From: Microbispora catharanthi
GTDB lineage: Bacteria; Actinomycetota; Actinomycetes; Streptosporangiales; Streptosporangiaceae
Direction of reading: 5' to 3'
NCBI RefSeq assembly: GCF_006334915.2
Contig: NZ_VDMA02000027.1
Span: 56,014 to 120,013 of the forward strand
Length of the DNA stretch: 64,000 nt
Of this stretch, positions 1 to 8,554 are shown one piece after another. Numbering within the stretch: the first letter of the stretch is position 1; each line of letters begins with the position of its first letter. The notes below the pieces were generated by a model. It had not been told where the DNA came from. It saw only the letters and a list, made by a program, of their open reading frames with translations, and searched no databases. Both the position numbers and the translations under genes were made by a program.

Positions 1-662
1 AGCGGCAGCACCGCCCGCACCCGCGCGGTCACACGGTCGAGGAGCGCACAGCCGGGCGGGGGCCAGCGCTGCGCGTGCAGGTCGATGTGCCTGAAGGCGA
101 CGTCGTCCAGCTCGGCGGCGGTGAAGTCGTTGCCGGTGAACGCGTTGCGCTCCCTGCCCAGCGCGGCCTGCTCATCCATGGGGCGACCCCAGAAGTTGAT
201 CTCGCGGAGCCGCCCGGAGAAGACGCAGTCGAGGAACTCGGCCTGCATCGTGAACGTCTGCTGCCTCAGCCGGGCTCGGTCGAACACGCACCTCTCGAAC
301 CGCACGTTGCCGAACGAGGTGAGCGGCGCGAAGCGCGTACGCCGGAACACGCAGTCGCGGAAGACCGACTGCGGCCAGCTGACGCGGTCCCACGTCCCTC
401 CGGCGGCGGTGGCGCCCATCGACAGATGCTCGAAGGTGGCGCCGGTGAAGTCGCATCCCTCGAACTCGCTGGAATGAGAGCTGAAGTCGGCGAACCGCGT
501 TCCGGAGAAGTCGACGTTCACCAGCCGGGCCCGGTCGAAGCACACGCCCGGCACTCCGGGCGGCAGCTCGAAGCGCTGGTCGCGCAGCTCGCCACGGGCG
601 ATCCAGTCTCGCCGCCACTCTTCCGGGCTCGGCCGCAGGCTGAACCGCTCGGACGCGCTCAC
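1..662 (-). CDS. Pentapeptide-repeat protein (3' end missing)
   Basis: Reading leftward from a GTG at 662, the frame stays open to the window edge (about 220 codons seen). It carries the regular pattern in which F/L residues recur every five positions, e.g. CDFTGATFEHL, CVFRRTRFAPL and CVFDRARL. This is the signature of pentapeptide-repeat proteins, which fold as a right-handed square beta-helix. The first 35 residues lack repeats and are rich in Arg and Glu. No transmembrane segment or signal peptide is visible. Family roles range from gyrase protection to scaffolding, and nothing here decides the function. The C-terminus lies outside the window. The GTG start is a guess without a clear ribosome site. 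Confidence 0.8.
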   Translation of the reverse strand, partial: MSASERFSLRPSPEEWRRDWIARGELRDQRFELPPGVPGVCFDRARLVNVDFSGTRFADFSSHSSEFEGCDFTGATFEHLSMGATAAGGTWDRVSWPQSVFRDCVFRRTRFAPLTSFGNVRFERCVFDRARLRQQTFTMQAEFLDCVFSGRLREINFWGRPMDEQAALGRERNAFTGNDFTAAELDDVAFRHIDLHAQRWPPPGCALLDRVTARVRAVLP

Positions 663-788
663 GCGGTCCGCCCGCCGCGGCCGTCGCCCGCGGAAAGGCG
701 AATCACGATCATGCGCTCCGAAAGTACGAGATCATGCATGCGCGGAGTCTCGCAGCCCGCCCCGACAAAGCTAAGCGAGCGACCCCCC

Positions 789-1259
789 ATGAGCGCCATC
801 TACGACCAGGCCGACGGCGAGCGGATCGCCGTGGCCGACAGCGGTGATTCCGTGAGCATCATCAACCGCTCCGGGAGGATCGTCGTCGCCAAGAAGGACG
901 TACGCAGGCTCGCCGAGCGGGTCCTCGCCGCGGCGGGCCGGATGGCCGTCGTCCTGTTCCCGCCGGCCCTGCGGAAGGACACGCTGTCGGTCTCCGGCCC
1001 GTCCGGACGGTGGAAGGTCCGCGTCTCGCCGAAGAACGGCGCGCGCGTCCTCGTCGAGGTCGATCCGCAGGGTCTCGGGCCGGCCGAGGCCTACGAACTC
1101 GCCGCCGCCGTCGCGGTGGCCGGGCGCCACATCGGCGACGCCGCACAGGCCGACCTGCGCCTGACCGCGAGGATCCGCGAGGTGATCGACACCTACCAGG
1201 GCCTCGACGCGGAGAAGATCGCGGCCGCCATCGTCGCCGAGGTCCTCGACGGAGCGTGA
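789..1259 (+). CDS. Hypothetical protein, 156 aa
   Basis: I do not recognise a family. The frame is open far upstream, but the actinobacterial-looking protein begins at ATG 789 (MSAIYDQADGER). It is soluble, with an Ile/Val-rich beta-like first half and an Ala-rich helical second half ending in IAAAIVAEVLDGA. It has no signal peptide, membrane segment or Cys motif. It is divergent from the pentapeptide-repeat gene (126 bp between the starts) and lies 145 bp before the DUF4037 gene on the same strand, so the two may or may not be co-transcribed. Codon bias (G/C at third positions) supports that it is coding. Confidence 0.6.
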   Translation: MSAIYDQADGERIAVADSGDSVSIINRSGRIVVAKKDVRRLAERVLAAAGRMAVVLFPPALRKDTLSVSGPSGRWKVRVSPKNGARVLVEVDPQGLGPAEAYELAAAVAVAGRHIGDAAQADLRLTARIREVIDTYQGLDAEKIAAAIVAEVLDGA

Positions 1260-1404
1260 CACCCCGCCCGCCGCGTCCCCGGCACGCCTGATCGTGACAG
1301 TGCCCGCCGTATCTCCACCGGCACCTGCGGGCCCGCGCAGACGCGCGGTGACCCGGGGAAAAGCCGGTTGCCCCGTGCGACGGAGTCTGCGGAGGATGTC
1401 GGCC

Positions 1405-2493
1405 ATGGGAGACGGGCACGTGCGCGGACTGGAGCTGTCGCGGCGGTTCTACCTGGAGGCGGTGGCACCGCTGCTGGCGCGGCGCTTCGGCGGCCTCACA
1501 CACACGGCGGCCCTCCTCGGGCCGGGTTCGGAGGTGCTCGGGTACGACACCGAGCGGTCCACCGACCACGACTGGGGTCCACGGCTGCAACTGTTCCTGA
1601 GCCCCGAGGACGCCGCCGTCCACGGCGAGGCCGTGGACGCCGCGCTCGCCGGGAGCCTGCCGCCGGACTTCCTCGGCTATCCCACGAACTTCGGCCCGCC
1701 CGGGGCTGACGGCACCCGGCACATGGAGACGTCGGACGGGCCGCTCCGGCACGGAGTCGTGGTGGCCGACCTGACCGCGTGGCTCACCGGGCATCTCGGG
1801 TTCGACCCGATCGCGGGCGTCGGCCTGTCCGACTGGCTGGCGACGCCCACCCAGACGCTCGCGGAGATCACGGCGGGAGAGGTCTTCCACGACGGCCTGG
1901 GCCTGCTCCTGCCGGTGCGCCGGCGCCTCGCCTGGTATCCCGGCGACGTCTGGCGCTACATCCTGGCCTGCCAATGGCGGCGGATATGCCAGGAGGAGGC
2001 GTTCGTGGGCCGCGCCGGCGAGGCCGGTGACGAACTGGGCTCGGCCGTCACCTGCGCTCGCCTGGTGCGCGACCTCATCCGGCTCGCCCTGCTCATGCAC
2101 CGCCGCTACCCGCCGTACGGCAAGTGGCTGGGCAGCGCCTTCGCCGCCCTGCCGTGCGCCCCGGCTCTGGCGCCCGTGCTCAGGGCGGCCATGTCGGCTA
2201 CCGGGCGGCGGGACCGCGAGCACCACCTCGCCGGCGCCTACGAGGCCCTCGCGGCCCTGCACAACGCCCTCGGCCTCACCGCGCCCGTCGATCCGCGGAC
2301 CCGGCCCTACCACAACCGGCCCTACCGGGTGCTGCGCGCCGAGCGCTTCACCGAGGCGCTGCTGGAGACCATCGCCGATCCGGAGGTGCGGCGGTTGCCT
2401 CTGACCGGCGCGGTGGACCAGTACGTCGACAGCACCGACGTGCTGGGCGACCGCCCCCGCGTGCGGCGCGTCGCCGACGCGGCGCGTCGTTAG
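1405..2493 (+). CDS. DUF4037 nucleotidyltransferase-like protein
   Basis: Cytoplasmic protein of 362 aa. Near the N-terminus it has a GSEVLGYDTERSTDHDWGPR segment, a nucleotidyltransferase-fold motif (G-S followed by a D-x-D pair) typical of DUF4037 proteins. The C-terminal half is helical. The substrate is unknown. ATG 1405 is chosen because GGAGG at 1391-1395 sits 9 nt before it; the in-frame ATG at 1396 would be too close to that site. The gene is convergent with the GH20 gene and the stop codons overlap (2490-2493), so no untranslated spacer exists between them. Assignment to the domain family is good, biochemical role open. Confidence 0.8.
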   Translation: MGDGHVRGLELSRRFYLEAVAPLLARRFGGLTHTAALLGPGSEVLGYDTERSTDHDWGPRLQLFLSPEDAAVHGEAVDAALAGSLPPDFLGYPTNFGPPGADGTRHMETSDGPLRHGVVVADLTAWLTGHLGFDPIAGVGLSDWLATPTQTLAEITAGEVFHDGLGLLLPVRRRLAWYPGDVWRYILACQWRRICQEEAFVGRAGEAGDELGSAVTCARLVRDLIRLALLMHRRYPPYGKWLGSAFAALPCAPALAPVLRAAMSATGRRDREHHLAGAYEALAALHNALGLTAPVDPRTRPYHNRPYRVLRAERFTEALLETIADPEVRRLPLTGAVDQYVDSTDVLGDRPRVRRVADAARR

Positions 2494-4130
2494 AGGCTGG
2501 GCCGGGTGGAGTCGGCCGACAGGCTGAGCTCGTGCAGGTGGCGCATCACGTCGTGCACGGCGACGGCGCCCGGGCGGTGGCGACGCCATCCGCTGCCGCC
2601 CCGCTGCCAGGGCCGGGGGCCGGACAGCGGGCGATACTCCACGCCGAACGCGTCCAGCCGCGCCAGGTGGGCCTCGACGCGGCGGGCGAAGTCCTCGGGC
2701 CCGGCCGGGCCGCCGGTCCACGCGACCTCGGCCGCCGCGCAGCCCCGGGGCCAGGCGCGGTAGTCGAGCGTCCGGCCGTCCGGGATGCGCTCGCTCCACA
2801 GCTGGAACTGGACGCCGATCACCCGGGCACGCTCCTCCTCCGGCCACTCGGGCGGCGCGGGCGCGAAGGCCGCCACATCGGCCACGGTGATCGCGTCTCC
2901 GAGGCCGGCCGGCTCCTCGGGCGAGGCCGCCTCGGCGTAGTCGAAGTACATCGGGAAGACCGGCGTCGCCACCACGTCGTGTCCCGCCGCCGCGGCCCGG
3001 CGGGCGACGTGCTCGCCGCGCCAGGGCATCACGATCGTGTCCGGCCGCAGCCTGCCGCTGACGAACGCCTCGTCCCACACCACCGTGCGGCTGCCGTGTT
3101 CGGCCAGCGCGTCGGCGAGCCGCCGCAGGAACCAGGCGTGCAGGTCACCCGTGCTCTCCAGGCCCAGCGAGGCCTGGTGGGCCGAGATCTCGGCCGATGC
3201 CGCCCAGTCGTCGAGGACGCACTCGTCGCCGCCGATATGGAAGTAGGGCACCTCGCCCAGGGCGTCGGCGATCTCGGCGAACACGGTGGTCAGGAAGTCG
3301 ACGGTCGCCGGAAGCGGGGACAGGATCGCCGGCGAGATGCCCCACCGGTCCAGCACCTCGTAGCGCTCCTCCGGCCGGGACGCCAGCGCGGGATAGGCGG
3401 CAAGCACGGCGGAGGCGTGCCCCGGCACGTCGATCTCCGGCACGACGGTCACCGCGCGCGCCCGGGCGTATGCCGCGATCTCCGCCAGGTCGGCGAGCGT
3501 GTAGTGGCCGCCGTGGGGGACGCCGTCGAAGGCGAGTTCCTCCCCCTTGTGGCTGGTGATCGTCCGCGGGCGGTGCGAGCCCACCTCGTGCAGCAGCGGG
3601 AACGCCCTGCTCTCCACCCGCCAGCCCTGGTCGTCGGCCAGGTGGAGATGCAGCCGGTTCAGCTTGTGCAGCGCCATCAGGTCGATCATCCGCAGCACCT
3701 CCCGCTTCGGCAGGAAGCTGCGGGCCACGTCGACGTGCGCGCCGCGCCAGGAGAACCCGGGCCCGTCCTCCACCCGCCCGCAGGGGACCGTCCAGGACGT
3801 CCCGGGCACGAGGGCCGACCGGAACGCCTCGGCCGGCAGGAGCTGCCGCAGCGTCTGCCCGGCGTAGAAGGCGCCCGCCCGGTCTCCGGCCGCGATGCGC
3901 ACGCCGTCGCCGGCGATCGTCATCGCATAGGCCTCCGGCCCGAGCCGGGGGTCCTCCTCCACCCGCACGGCCGACGTGGCGGCGTCGCCGGGCCTGAGGT
4001 CGAGCACAGGGAGCGCGAGCCGTACGGCGTCGGTGAGCGGGGCCGGGCCCGACACGGCGGAGCCGGGCGCGATCTCGGCCGACCCCGAGCCCGTCTCGAC
4101 GAGCCTCGGCAGGGGAAGGAGATGCTTCAT
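2490..4130 (-). CDS. Beta-N-acetylhexosaminidase, GH20
   Basis: Glycoside hydrolase family 20 enzyme (546 aa) that removes terminal N-acetylglucosamine or N-acetylgalactosamine by substrate-assisted catalysis. A GH20b-like alpha/beta domain occupies about 1-120, followed by the TIM barrel. The catalytic pair is seen in HIGGDE (Asp302-Glu303), and HLHLADDQGW at about 161-170 is another conserved barrel strand. ATG 4130 (MKHLLPLPRL) is preferred; in-frame ATGs 24 and 48 nt upstream add an unconserved extension. There is no signal peptide, so it is probably intracellular and acts on imported chitobiose-like or cell-wall-derived sugars. It may act with the amidase upstream in wall recycling (inference). 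Confidence 0.92.
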   Translation of the reverse strand: MKHLLPLPRLVETGSGSAEIAPGSAVSGPAPLTDAVRLALPVLDLRPGDAATSAVRVEEDPRLGPEAYAMTIAGDGVRIAAGDRAGAFYAGQTLRQLLPAEAFRSALVPGTSWTVPCGRVEDGPGFSWRGAHVDVARSFLPKREVLRMIDLMALHKLNRLHLHLADDQGWRVESRAFPLLHEVGSHRPRTITSHKGEELAFDGVPHGGHYTLADLAEIAAYARARAVTVVPEIDVPGHASAVLAAYPALASRPEERYEVLDRWGISPAILSPLPATVDFLTTVFAEIADALGEVPYFHIGGDECVLDDWAASAEISAHQASLGLESTGDLHAWFLRRLADALAEHGSRTVVWDEAFVSGRLRPDTIVMPWRGEHVARRAAAAGHDVVATPVFPMYFDYAEAASPEEPAGLGDAITVADVAAFAPAPPEWPEEERARVIGVQFQLWSERIPDGRTLDYRAWPRGCAAAEVAWTGGPAGPEDFARRVEAHLARLDAFGVEYRPLSGPRPWQRGGSGWRRHRPGAVAVHDVMRHLHELSLSADSTRPSL

Positions 4131-4224
4131 GCCGCCGATGATGCCAAACCCCATCGGCGGTCCCGCCACTCCGTCCACAGCCCCCTGAGAGCCGCCGAGA
4201 GCCGCTGAGGGCCCTGAGGCGCGA

Positions 4225-5100
4225 TCAGCGGGCGGAGGTGAGGTAGTCCGCCAGGCCCTTCGCCAGCGACCGCGCCATCCTCGCGCGGAACGCGGGGTCC
4301 TTGAACCTGGCGGCGTCCTTGGCGTTGCGCATGTTGCCGCACTCGATGAAGATCTTCGGCACCGTCGACAGGTTGAGCCCGCCGAGGTCGCTGCGGTAGT
4401 TCAGCGCCTGCTTGCCGATGTAGGTCGAGTACGGCAGGCCGGTGCCGCTGCGGAAGGCGTCCCGCACGTTCTGACCGAGCCGCGCCGAGTCCTTCACGAC
4501 CGGATCGACCGGCCCGCCGATCTTCTTCGGCATGATGATGTGGAACCCGCGGAGGTTCGCCGCCGCGCCGTCGCCGTGGATGGAGATCGCCGCGTCCGCG
4601 TGGGCCTTGTTCCCGATGGCGGCCCGCTGGTTGATGCAGGGACCCCACTCGGTGCTGCTCGTCCGGGTGAGCTTGACCGTGGCCCCTTCGGCTTTCAGGA
4701 GCTTCGCGAGCCTGTTGGACACGTCCCAGGTGAAGGCCGCCTCGGTGTAGCCGTCGTTCGTCGACGTGCCGGTCGTGTCGCAGGCCTTCTTCTGGTTGAA
4801 GATGTCGACCAGCTGGTTGATCTCCTTGGTGTGGCGGAAGTTGCCGCCGTTGTGGCCCGGGTCGATCACCACGACCTTCCCCGTCAGCGGCAGGGCCTCC
4901 GTCTCGGAGGAGGCCGTACGGGTGGTGGGGACGGTCGTCCCGGCGGCGTCAGACTGGTCCTGGGTCGCGGCCGGCCGTCCGAGCTGGGATGAGGTGGCGG
5001 GGGCCGCGGCCCCCGTGTCGGAGACCTCAGCGCCGCCGCAGGCGACGGCTCCAACCCCGCACAGGGCCAGGGCTGCGGCGGCGAGTGGTCGTCTGATCAC
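4225..5100 (-). CDS. N-acetylmuramoyl-L-alanine amidase, lipoprotein
   Basis: Predicted 291 aa zinc amidase (Amidase_3 type) that cuts the bond between muramic acid and the stem peptide. GTG 5100 is preferred because GGGAAGGGA lies about 9 nt upstream. The N-terminus (two Arg, hydrophobic stretch, AVAC at 18-21) looks like a lipoprotein signal with Cys21 as lipid-anchor site, though Ala at -3 is atypical. A Thr/Ala-rich linker follows. The amidase domain starts at VVIDPGHNGG (zinc His in PGH) and continues with TVKLTRTS and AAISIHGDG. Likely acts on the outer face of the membrane. The gene precedes the hexosaminidase in the same direction with a 94 bp gap. Confidence 0.88.
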   Translation of the reverse strand: MIRRPLAAAALALCGVGAVACGGAEVSDTGAAAPATSSQLGRPAATQDQSDAAGTTVPTTRTASSETEALPLTGKVVVIDPGHNGGNFRHTKEINQLVDIFNQKKACDTTGTSTNDGYTEAAFTWDVSNRLAKLLKAEGATVKLTRTSSTEWGPCINQRAAIGNKAHADAAISIHGDGAAANLRGFHIIMPKKIGGPVDPVVKDSARLGQNVRDAFRSGTGLPYSTYIGKQALNYRSDLGGLNLSTVPKIFIECGNMRNAKDAARFKDPAFRARMARSLAKGLADYLTSAR

Positions 5101-5166
5101 GGTCGAAATCCCTTCCCGGAGGTGTGGTCTCCCCAACCTAACCGGAACGGAGTCGTGATCAGACCG

Positions 5167-5433
5167 TTACGCCGGAAACCTGCCCACCCACGCCGGCTCG
5201 GGGACCTCCTGCCGATGCAGGAGAGCGGCCAGCTCACGGGCGTCCTCGGCGTCGAGGCCCAGCACCACGCGGGGCCGTCCCCAGGGGTGGTCGATCGAGT
5301 GGGCGACGTAGCTCGCCACCGACTCGGCGACGTCCTCGCTGCCCAGCCCCCGGCTCTCCCTCCAGTGCGCCCAGGCCCGCTCCAGTTCGCCGGCGGCCCG
5401 CTGAGCGCAGGAGACCAACTCAGGATCACGCAT
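5167..5433 (-). CDS. Hypothetical protein, 88 aa
   Basis: Small acidic soluble protein of unknown function. ATG 5433 (MRDPELVSCAQRAAG) is supported by a GGGGGGA stretch just upstream. The sequence is helical, with SEDVAESVASYVAHSIDHPWGRPRVV and ends LLHRQEVPEPAWVGRFPA. It lies 66 bp upstream of the amidase gene on the same strand and could be co-transcribed. No domain recognised. Confidence 0.6.
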   Translation of the reverse strand: MRDPELVSCAQRAAGELERAWAHWRESRGLGSEDVAESVASYVAHSIDHPWGRPRVVLGLDAEDARELAALLHRQEVPEPAWVGRFPA

Positions 5434-5547
5434 GAATCCCCCCGATTCCCGGTCGCCGGTCCGCGGGCAGCCCTTCCGCGACCCGCCGGGGGCCGGCGCC
5501 ACGGCTGAAGTCAACACCGGCCGCGAGGGGACACGTCGGTGATTGAC

Positions 5548-6651
5548 CTAGCTTTGGCCACCACTTGGAGCGGGCCCGGTGCTGCGCCGTACGACGAGCT
5601 GCGGGCTCACCTGCCGCAGCCGGGCGGTCTTGCCCGGCTCGGTGATGCGGTCGCTCAGCAGTGCCGCCGCCGAGCGGCCCATGGCCCGCCGGGGCTGGTC
5701 CACGCTGGTCAGCGAGATGTGGGTGACGGCCGCGAGATGGGTGTTGTCATATCCGACGACCGACAGGTCCTCGGGCACCCGTAGCCCCAGCTCGCTCGCC
5801 GCGGTCAGTACGCCCATGGCCACGATGTCGTTCGCCGCGAAGATCGCCGTCGGCCGGGGGTCGCGCTTCAGCAGCGCCAGCGCCGCGCGCCGGCCGCCCT
5901 CCTCGCTGAAGTCGCCGTGCTCGACCATGATGTACGGCGCCAGCGCGTGGCGGCGCATGGCCACCAGATAGCCCTCGCACCGGCAGCGGGCGGCCGACGA
6001 AGGAGCGCCCTCGATGTGGGCGATGCGCCGGTGGCCCAGCTCCACCAGGTGGTCCACGGCGTAGCGGGCGCCGAGCTGGTCGTCGTCGACGACGATGTCC
6101 ACGCCCTCGAGCTCGACGTCGCGCTCGCCGACCACCACGGTGGGCGTATAGGCCGCGGCCTCGGCCAGCGTGTCGCTGGACGGCGCGACCCCGAGCAGGA
6201 CCAGGCCGTCCACCCGCAGCTCGAGGAACGCCTCGACGGCCTCGTCCTCGAACGCCGGGTCCCAGCGGCCGCTGCCGATCAGCAGCCGCAGCCCGTCGCC
6301 GTGCAGGCTCTCCTGCAGGCCGTCGAGGAACTCCGCGTAGAAGGGGTTGTGCAGGTCGGCCACGAGCGCGCCCACCAGATGGGTGCGCCCCTCGACCAGG
6401 CTGCGGGCGACCGCGTTCGGGCGGTAGCCGAGCTCCCGGGCGGCCTGGAGGACCGCCTCCCTGCGGTGCTCACTTACGTGCGGGGAGCCCCGCAGCACGA
6501 GAGACACCAGCGACTTGGAGACTCCTGCCCGCTCCGCCACGTTGCGGATCGTCGGGCGTGGCCGCGGGCTGAACCCATCGGACAGTCCGCCGGCGGGGAT
6601 GGCGACCCCGACGTCTTTCCGGGCAGTGGTCTGCATGGACGGTCCTGACAT
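5548..6651 (-). CDS. LacI-family transcriptional regulator
   Basis: A 366 aa DNA-binding repressor. After a 30-residue Ser/Arg-rich leader, the LacI helix-turn-helix with hinge is seen at about 34-85 (TIRNVAERAGVSKSLVSLVL; YRPNAVARSL). A periplasmic-binding-protein-like effector domain follows (GALVADLHNPFYAEFLDGLQ; AIFAANDIVAMGVL; SVVGYDNTHLA). Such proteins usually sense a sugar or sugar derivative. ATG 6651 has GGGGAGA just upstream. The gene is divergent from a TetR-family gene over 222 bp. No sugar transporter lies next to it, so its target is not evident; the GH20 gene 1.4 kb away is a possible one (weak inference). Confidence 0.92.
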   Translation of the reverse strand: MSGPSMQTTARKDVGVAIPAGGLSDGFSPRPRPTIRNVAERAGVSKSLVSLVLRGSPHVSEHRREAVLQAARELGYRPNAVARSLVEGRTHLVGALVADLHNPFYAEFLDGLQESLHGDGLRLLIGSGRWDPAFEDEAVEAFLELRVDGLVLLGVAPSSDTLAEAAAYTPTVVVGERDVELEGVDIVVDDDQLGARYAVDHLVELGHRRIAHIEGAPSSAARCRCEGYLVAMRRHALAPYIMVEHGDFSEEGGRRAALALLKRDPRPTAIFAANDIVAMGVLTAASELGLRVPEDLSVVGYDNTHLAAVTHISLTSVDQPRRAMGRSAAALLSDRITEPGKTARLRQVSPQLVVRRSTGPAPSGGQS

Positions 6652-6860
6652 GGTTCTCCCCACGATGCGTGGACGTGCACCTGACACACCAAACGATCGA
6701 GTTGCCCTGAGGGTACGGGTTGATCGCGGTAAGACAGGATCCTTCCTCTAATCGGGCGTTGGGAAGGTTAGCCGCACCATGGGAAGGACGGCGGAGCCGG
6801 GAGGGGGTTCCAAGGGGAAGCCTTGATATGGCCGCTCCCCCTCTCAGGGGGCCGATTCGC

Positions 6861-6866
6861 TAGGGT
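6861..6866 (+). promoter_or_regulatory. Candidate -10 hexamer of a leaderless transcript
   Basis: TAGGGT ends 7 nt before the GTG start at 6874, and no convincing -35 hexamer is visible. This spacing would place the transcript start at the first base of the start codon. Same layout at 31939-31944, 54829-54834 and 57766-57771. Confidence 0.4.
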
Positions 6867-6873
6867 GCGGGAT

Positions 6874-7596
6874 GTGAGTGCCACAGGCCAAGCGGAAGAC
6901 GGGGCACGGCCGGCGCGCCGCAGGCTCAGCGTGGACCGGCGGCGTGAAGAGCTCATCGCCGCCGCGCTCGAGCTGTTCAGCAGGCACGACGCCGAGGACG
7001 TCTCGATCGACGACGTGGCGGCTTCCGCGGGCGCGTCGAGGGCGCTCGTCTACCACTACTTCGGTGGCAAGCAGGAGCTCTACGTGGCGGCCCTGCGCAG
7101 CGCGGCCGCCGAACTGCGGGCGCGGTTACAGCCGCAGGGCGAGGGCGGGCCGCTGGAGCAGCTCAGCTCGGGCCTGACGCGTTATTTCGACTTCGTCGAG
7201 GAGCACGCGGCCGGCTTCGCCGCGTTGCTCAGGGGAGGCCCGGCCAATCGCGCCGGGGAGATCGGCGAGATCGTCGACGGGGTGCGGCAGCGCATGCTGC
7301 GCATGATCGTGCATCAGATGGGGGTCGACGCGCCCGGTCCGGCGTTGCGCGTCACGCTGAGGTCGTGGGTCGCCTCGGTGGAGACGGCCGGCCTCGACTG
7401 GCTGGAGCACCGCGACATGGAGCGGGCCGAGCTGGAGCGCCTCCTGGTGGACCAGATGGTCGCGCTCCTGCGGGCGGCGAGCGGGCACGATTCCCGGGTG
7501 CGGGTGCTGCTGGAGACCCTGCTGCCCGTGCACCCTGCCTCTGAGAACCGGGCCTCTGAGAACCGGGCATCTGCGAATCGCGAGGCCGTTCCCTGA
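6874..7596 (+). CDS. TetR-family transcriptional regulator
   Basis: Predicted 240 aa. The N-terminal TetR HTH is clear at about 15-65 (RREELIAAALELFSRHDAED, SIDDVAASAGASRALVYHYF). The C-terminal ligand-binding half is all-helical and its ligand is unknown. GTG 6874 is chosen because the HTH begins about 15 residues later and because TAGGGT seven bases upstream fits a leaderless start. The last 15 codons encode three copies of a five-residue unit (ASENR, ASENR, ASANR) that look like recent slippage. The gene faces away from the LacI gene; its target is unknown. Confidence 0.88.
   Translation: MSATGQAEDGARPARRRLSVDRRREELIAAALELFSRHDAEDVSIDDVAASAGASRALVYHYFGGKQELYVAALRSAAAELRARLQPQGEGGPLEQLSSGLTRYFDFVEEHAAGFAALLRGGPANRAGEIGEIVDGVRQRMLRMIVHQMGVDAPGPALRVTLRSWVASVETAGLDWLEHRDMERAELERLLVDQMVALLRAASGHDSRVRVLLETLLPVHPASENRASENRASANREAVP
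7537..7581 (+). repeat. 15-bp tandem repeat in the TetR gene 3' end
   Basis: Three 15-bp units (7537-7551, 7552-7566, 7567-7581). The first two are identical and the third differs at three positions. The length is a multiple of three, so the frame is kept. Confidence 0.85.
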
Positions 7597-7701
7597 ACCC
7601 CTCACGGCGTTCGTGAGACGTTCCGAGGCGCGAAGGCCAGGGCCGTACGCATGGGGAGACGGGGGGAACCACCGGGGGCGAACGGACCGTGTACGCGGGG
7701 A

Positions 7702-7721
7702 GGCGCCGGGCGGGCGGCGCC
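7702..7721. terminator. Weak hairpin between convergent genes
   Basis: GGCGCC at 7702-7707 pairs with GGCGCC at 7716-7721 across an 8-nt loop. A second small hairpin (CTCACG at 7601-7606 with CGTGAG at 7612-7617) lies right after the TetR stop codon. Either could end transcription between the TetR gene and bldC. Confidence 0.3.
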
Positions 7722-7830
7722 GACCCCAGATCCCCTCCCATGACCAGTAGCGGTCACGGGAGCGTGGTGGACGCGCTCACATCCCCGACGCGAGCGCGCC
7801 GTCGTTCCCCCGTGGCGTGACGGCCACGTC

Positions 7831-8034
7831 CTACTCGGACCGCTGCTGCGGAATCCCCGCGAGCAGTGCCCGGACCTCGGTCTCCCGGTACCGCCGGTGA
7901 CCGCCGAGGGTGCGGATGGACGTCAACTTGCCCGCCTTCGCCCACCGGGTGACGGTCTTGGGGTCGACGCGGAACATCGTGGCGACCTCCGCCGGGGTGA
8001 GCAGTGGCTCGGCCTCGGGTGTACGAGCTGACAT
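7831..8034 (-). CDS. bldC: Developmental regulator BldC
   Basis: A 67 aa MerR-like DNA-binding protein, nearly identical as I remember it to Streptomyces BldC, which controls the timing of differentiation and natural-product formation. A winged HTH fills the protein: LLTPAEVATMFRVDPKTVTR (11-30), then the wing and recognition part TLGGHRRYRE (42-51). It has no effector domain, as is normal for BldC, which binds direct repeats cooperatively. ATG 8034 has GGAGGAGAGG upstream. The neighbours (a hypothetical protein and an amino-acid dehydrogenase) match the Streptomyces order. It is preceded by an unusually long 520 bp non-coding stretch. Confidence 0.97.
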   Translation of the reverse strand: MSARTPEAEPLLTPAEVATMFRVDPKTVTRWAKAGKLTSIRTLGGHRRYRETEVRALLAGIPQQRSE

Positions 8035-8309
8035 TTGTGCGGCCTCTCCTCCGTTGGACCGCCGGCAGCGATCCTGCGACTTGTCTGGCGCAAGTGCCTC
8101 TTCCGCCAATCCCTGCCCCGTCGCGTCGGCCGGAGCGGCATTGTCCGCCTCGCCCGCGAGAACTCCTCGCAGGCTCGGACCTTCCGCGGGCCCGGAGTCG
8201 TCGCCGACAGCGCTGTGTCGGCTCCTCCTCCGCCTAGCGATGCACCACTCTGGACACCGCTGCGTTCGGGCAAATCTTGTCGGTCGCGGCACTGTCACGG
8301 ATGTCCTTC

Positions 8310-8343
8310 AATGATCCAAAAACGTGCGGTTTCTAGGATCATT
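8310..8343. promoter_or_regulatory. 8-bp inverted repeat upstream of bldC
   Basis: AATGATCC at 8310-8317 is repeated as GGATCATT at 8336-8343, an exact inverted repeat with an 18-nt AT-richer middle. It lies 276 bp before the bldC start. It could be a regulator site or a leader-RNA stem. Confidence 0.45.
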
Positions 8344-8532
8344 TACGGCATCACCCGATGTGACCATACAGCCACGTAGCGCGATTGGCGAGCCCTCTGG
8401 GCACAACGTCTCGACCACGGGTTGATGTCACGCTCGGTGATTCTAGCGACACGTTTCGTGGTATCGCAGTGAAAACGGCAAACTACTCAGTTCGTAGATG
8501 TGAGATCGACTATGTCATGACCAGAATCGGCA

Positions 8533-8553
8533 GGTCAGGGAATGTTCCTGACC
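8533..8553 (-). terminator. Terminator hairpin after the 8555 gene
   Basis: GGTCAGG (8533-8539) pairs perfectly with CCTGACC (8547-8553) across a 7-nt loop. It begins two bases after the stop codon of the minus-strand gene. Confidence 0.6.
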
Positions 8554-8554
8554 G

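Larger units (their letters stand above)
8035..8554. other. Long non-coding region upstream of bldC
   Basis: No credible coding frame. The half next to the 8555 gene is less GC-rich than the surroundings. It contains a long inverted repeat (8310-8343) and a terminator hairpin (8533-8553). It probably holds the bldC promoter and a long 5' leader, but I cannot place the promoter. Confidence 0.6.

Noticed and set aside
862..3078. 738-codon open frame on the minus strand
   Set aside because: It runs through the 156-aa gene, the DUF4037 gene and part of the GH20 gene in another frame. Its product is Arg/Gly/Pro-rich without family features, as expected for antisense frames in GC-rich DNA.
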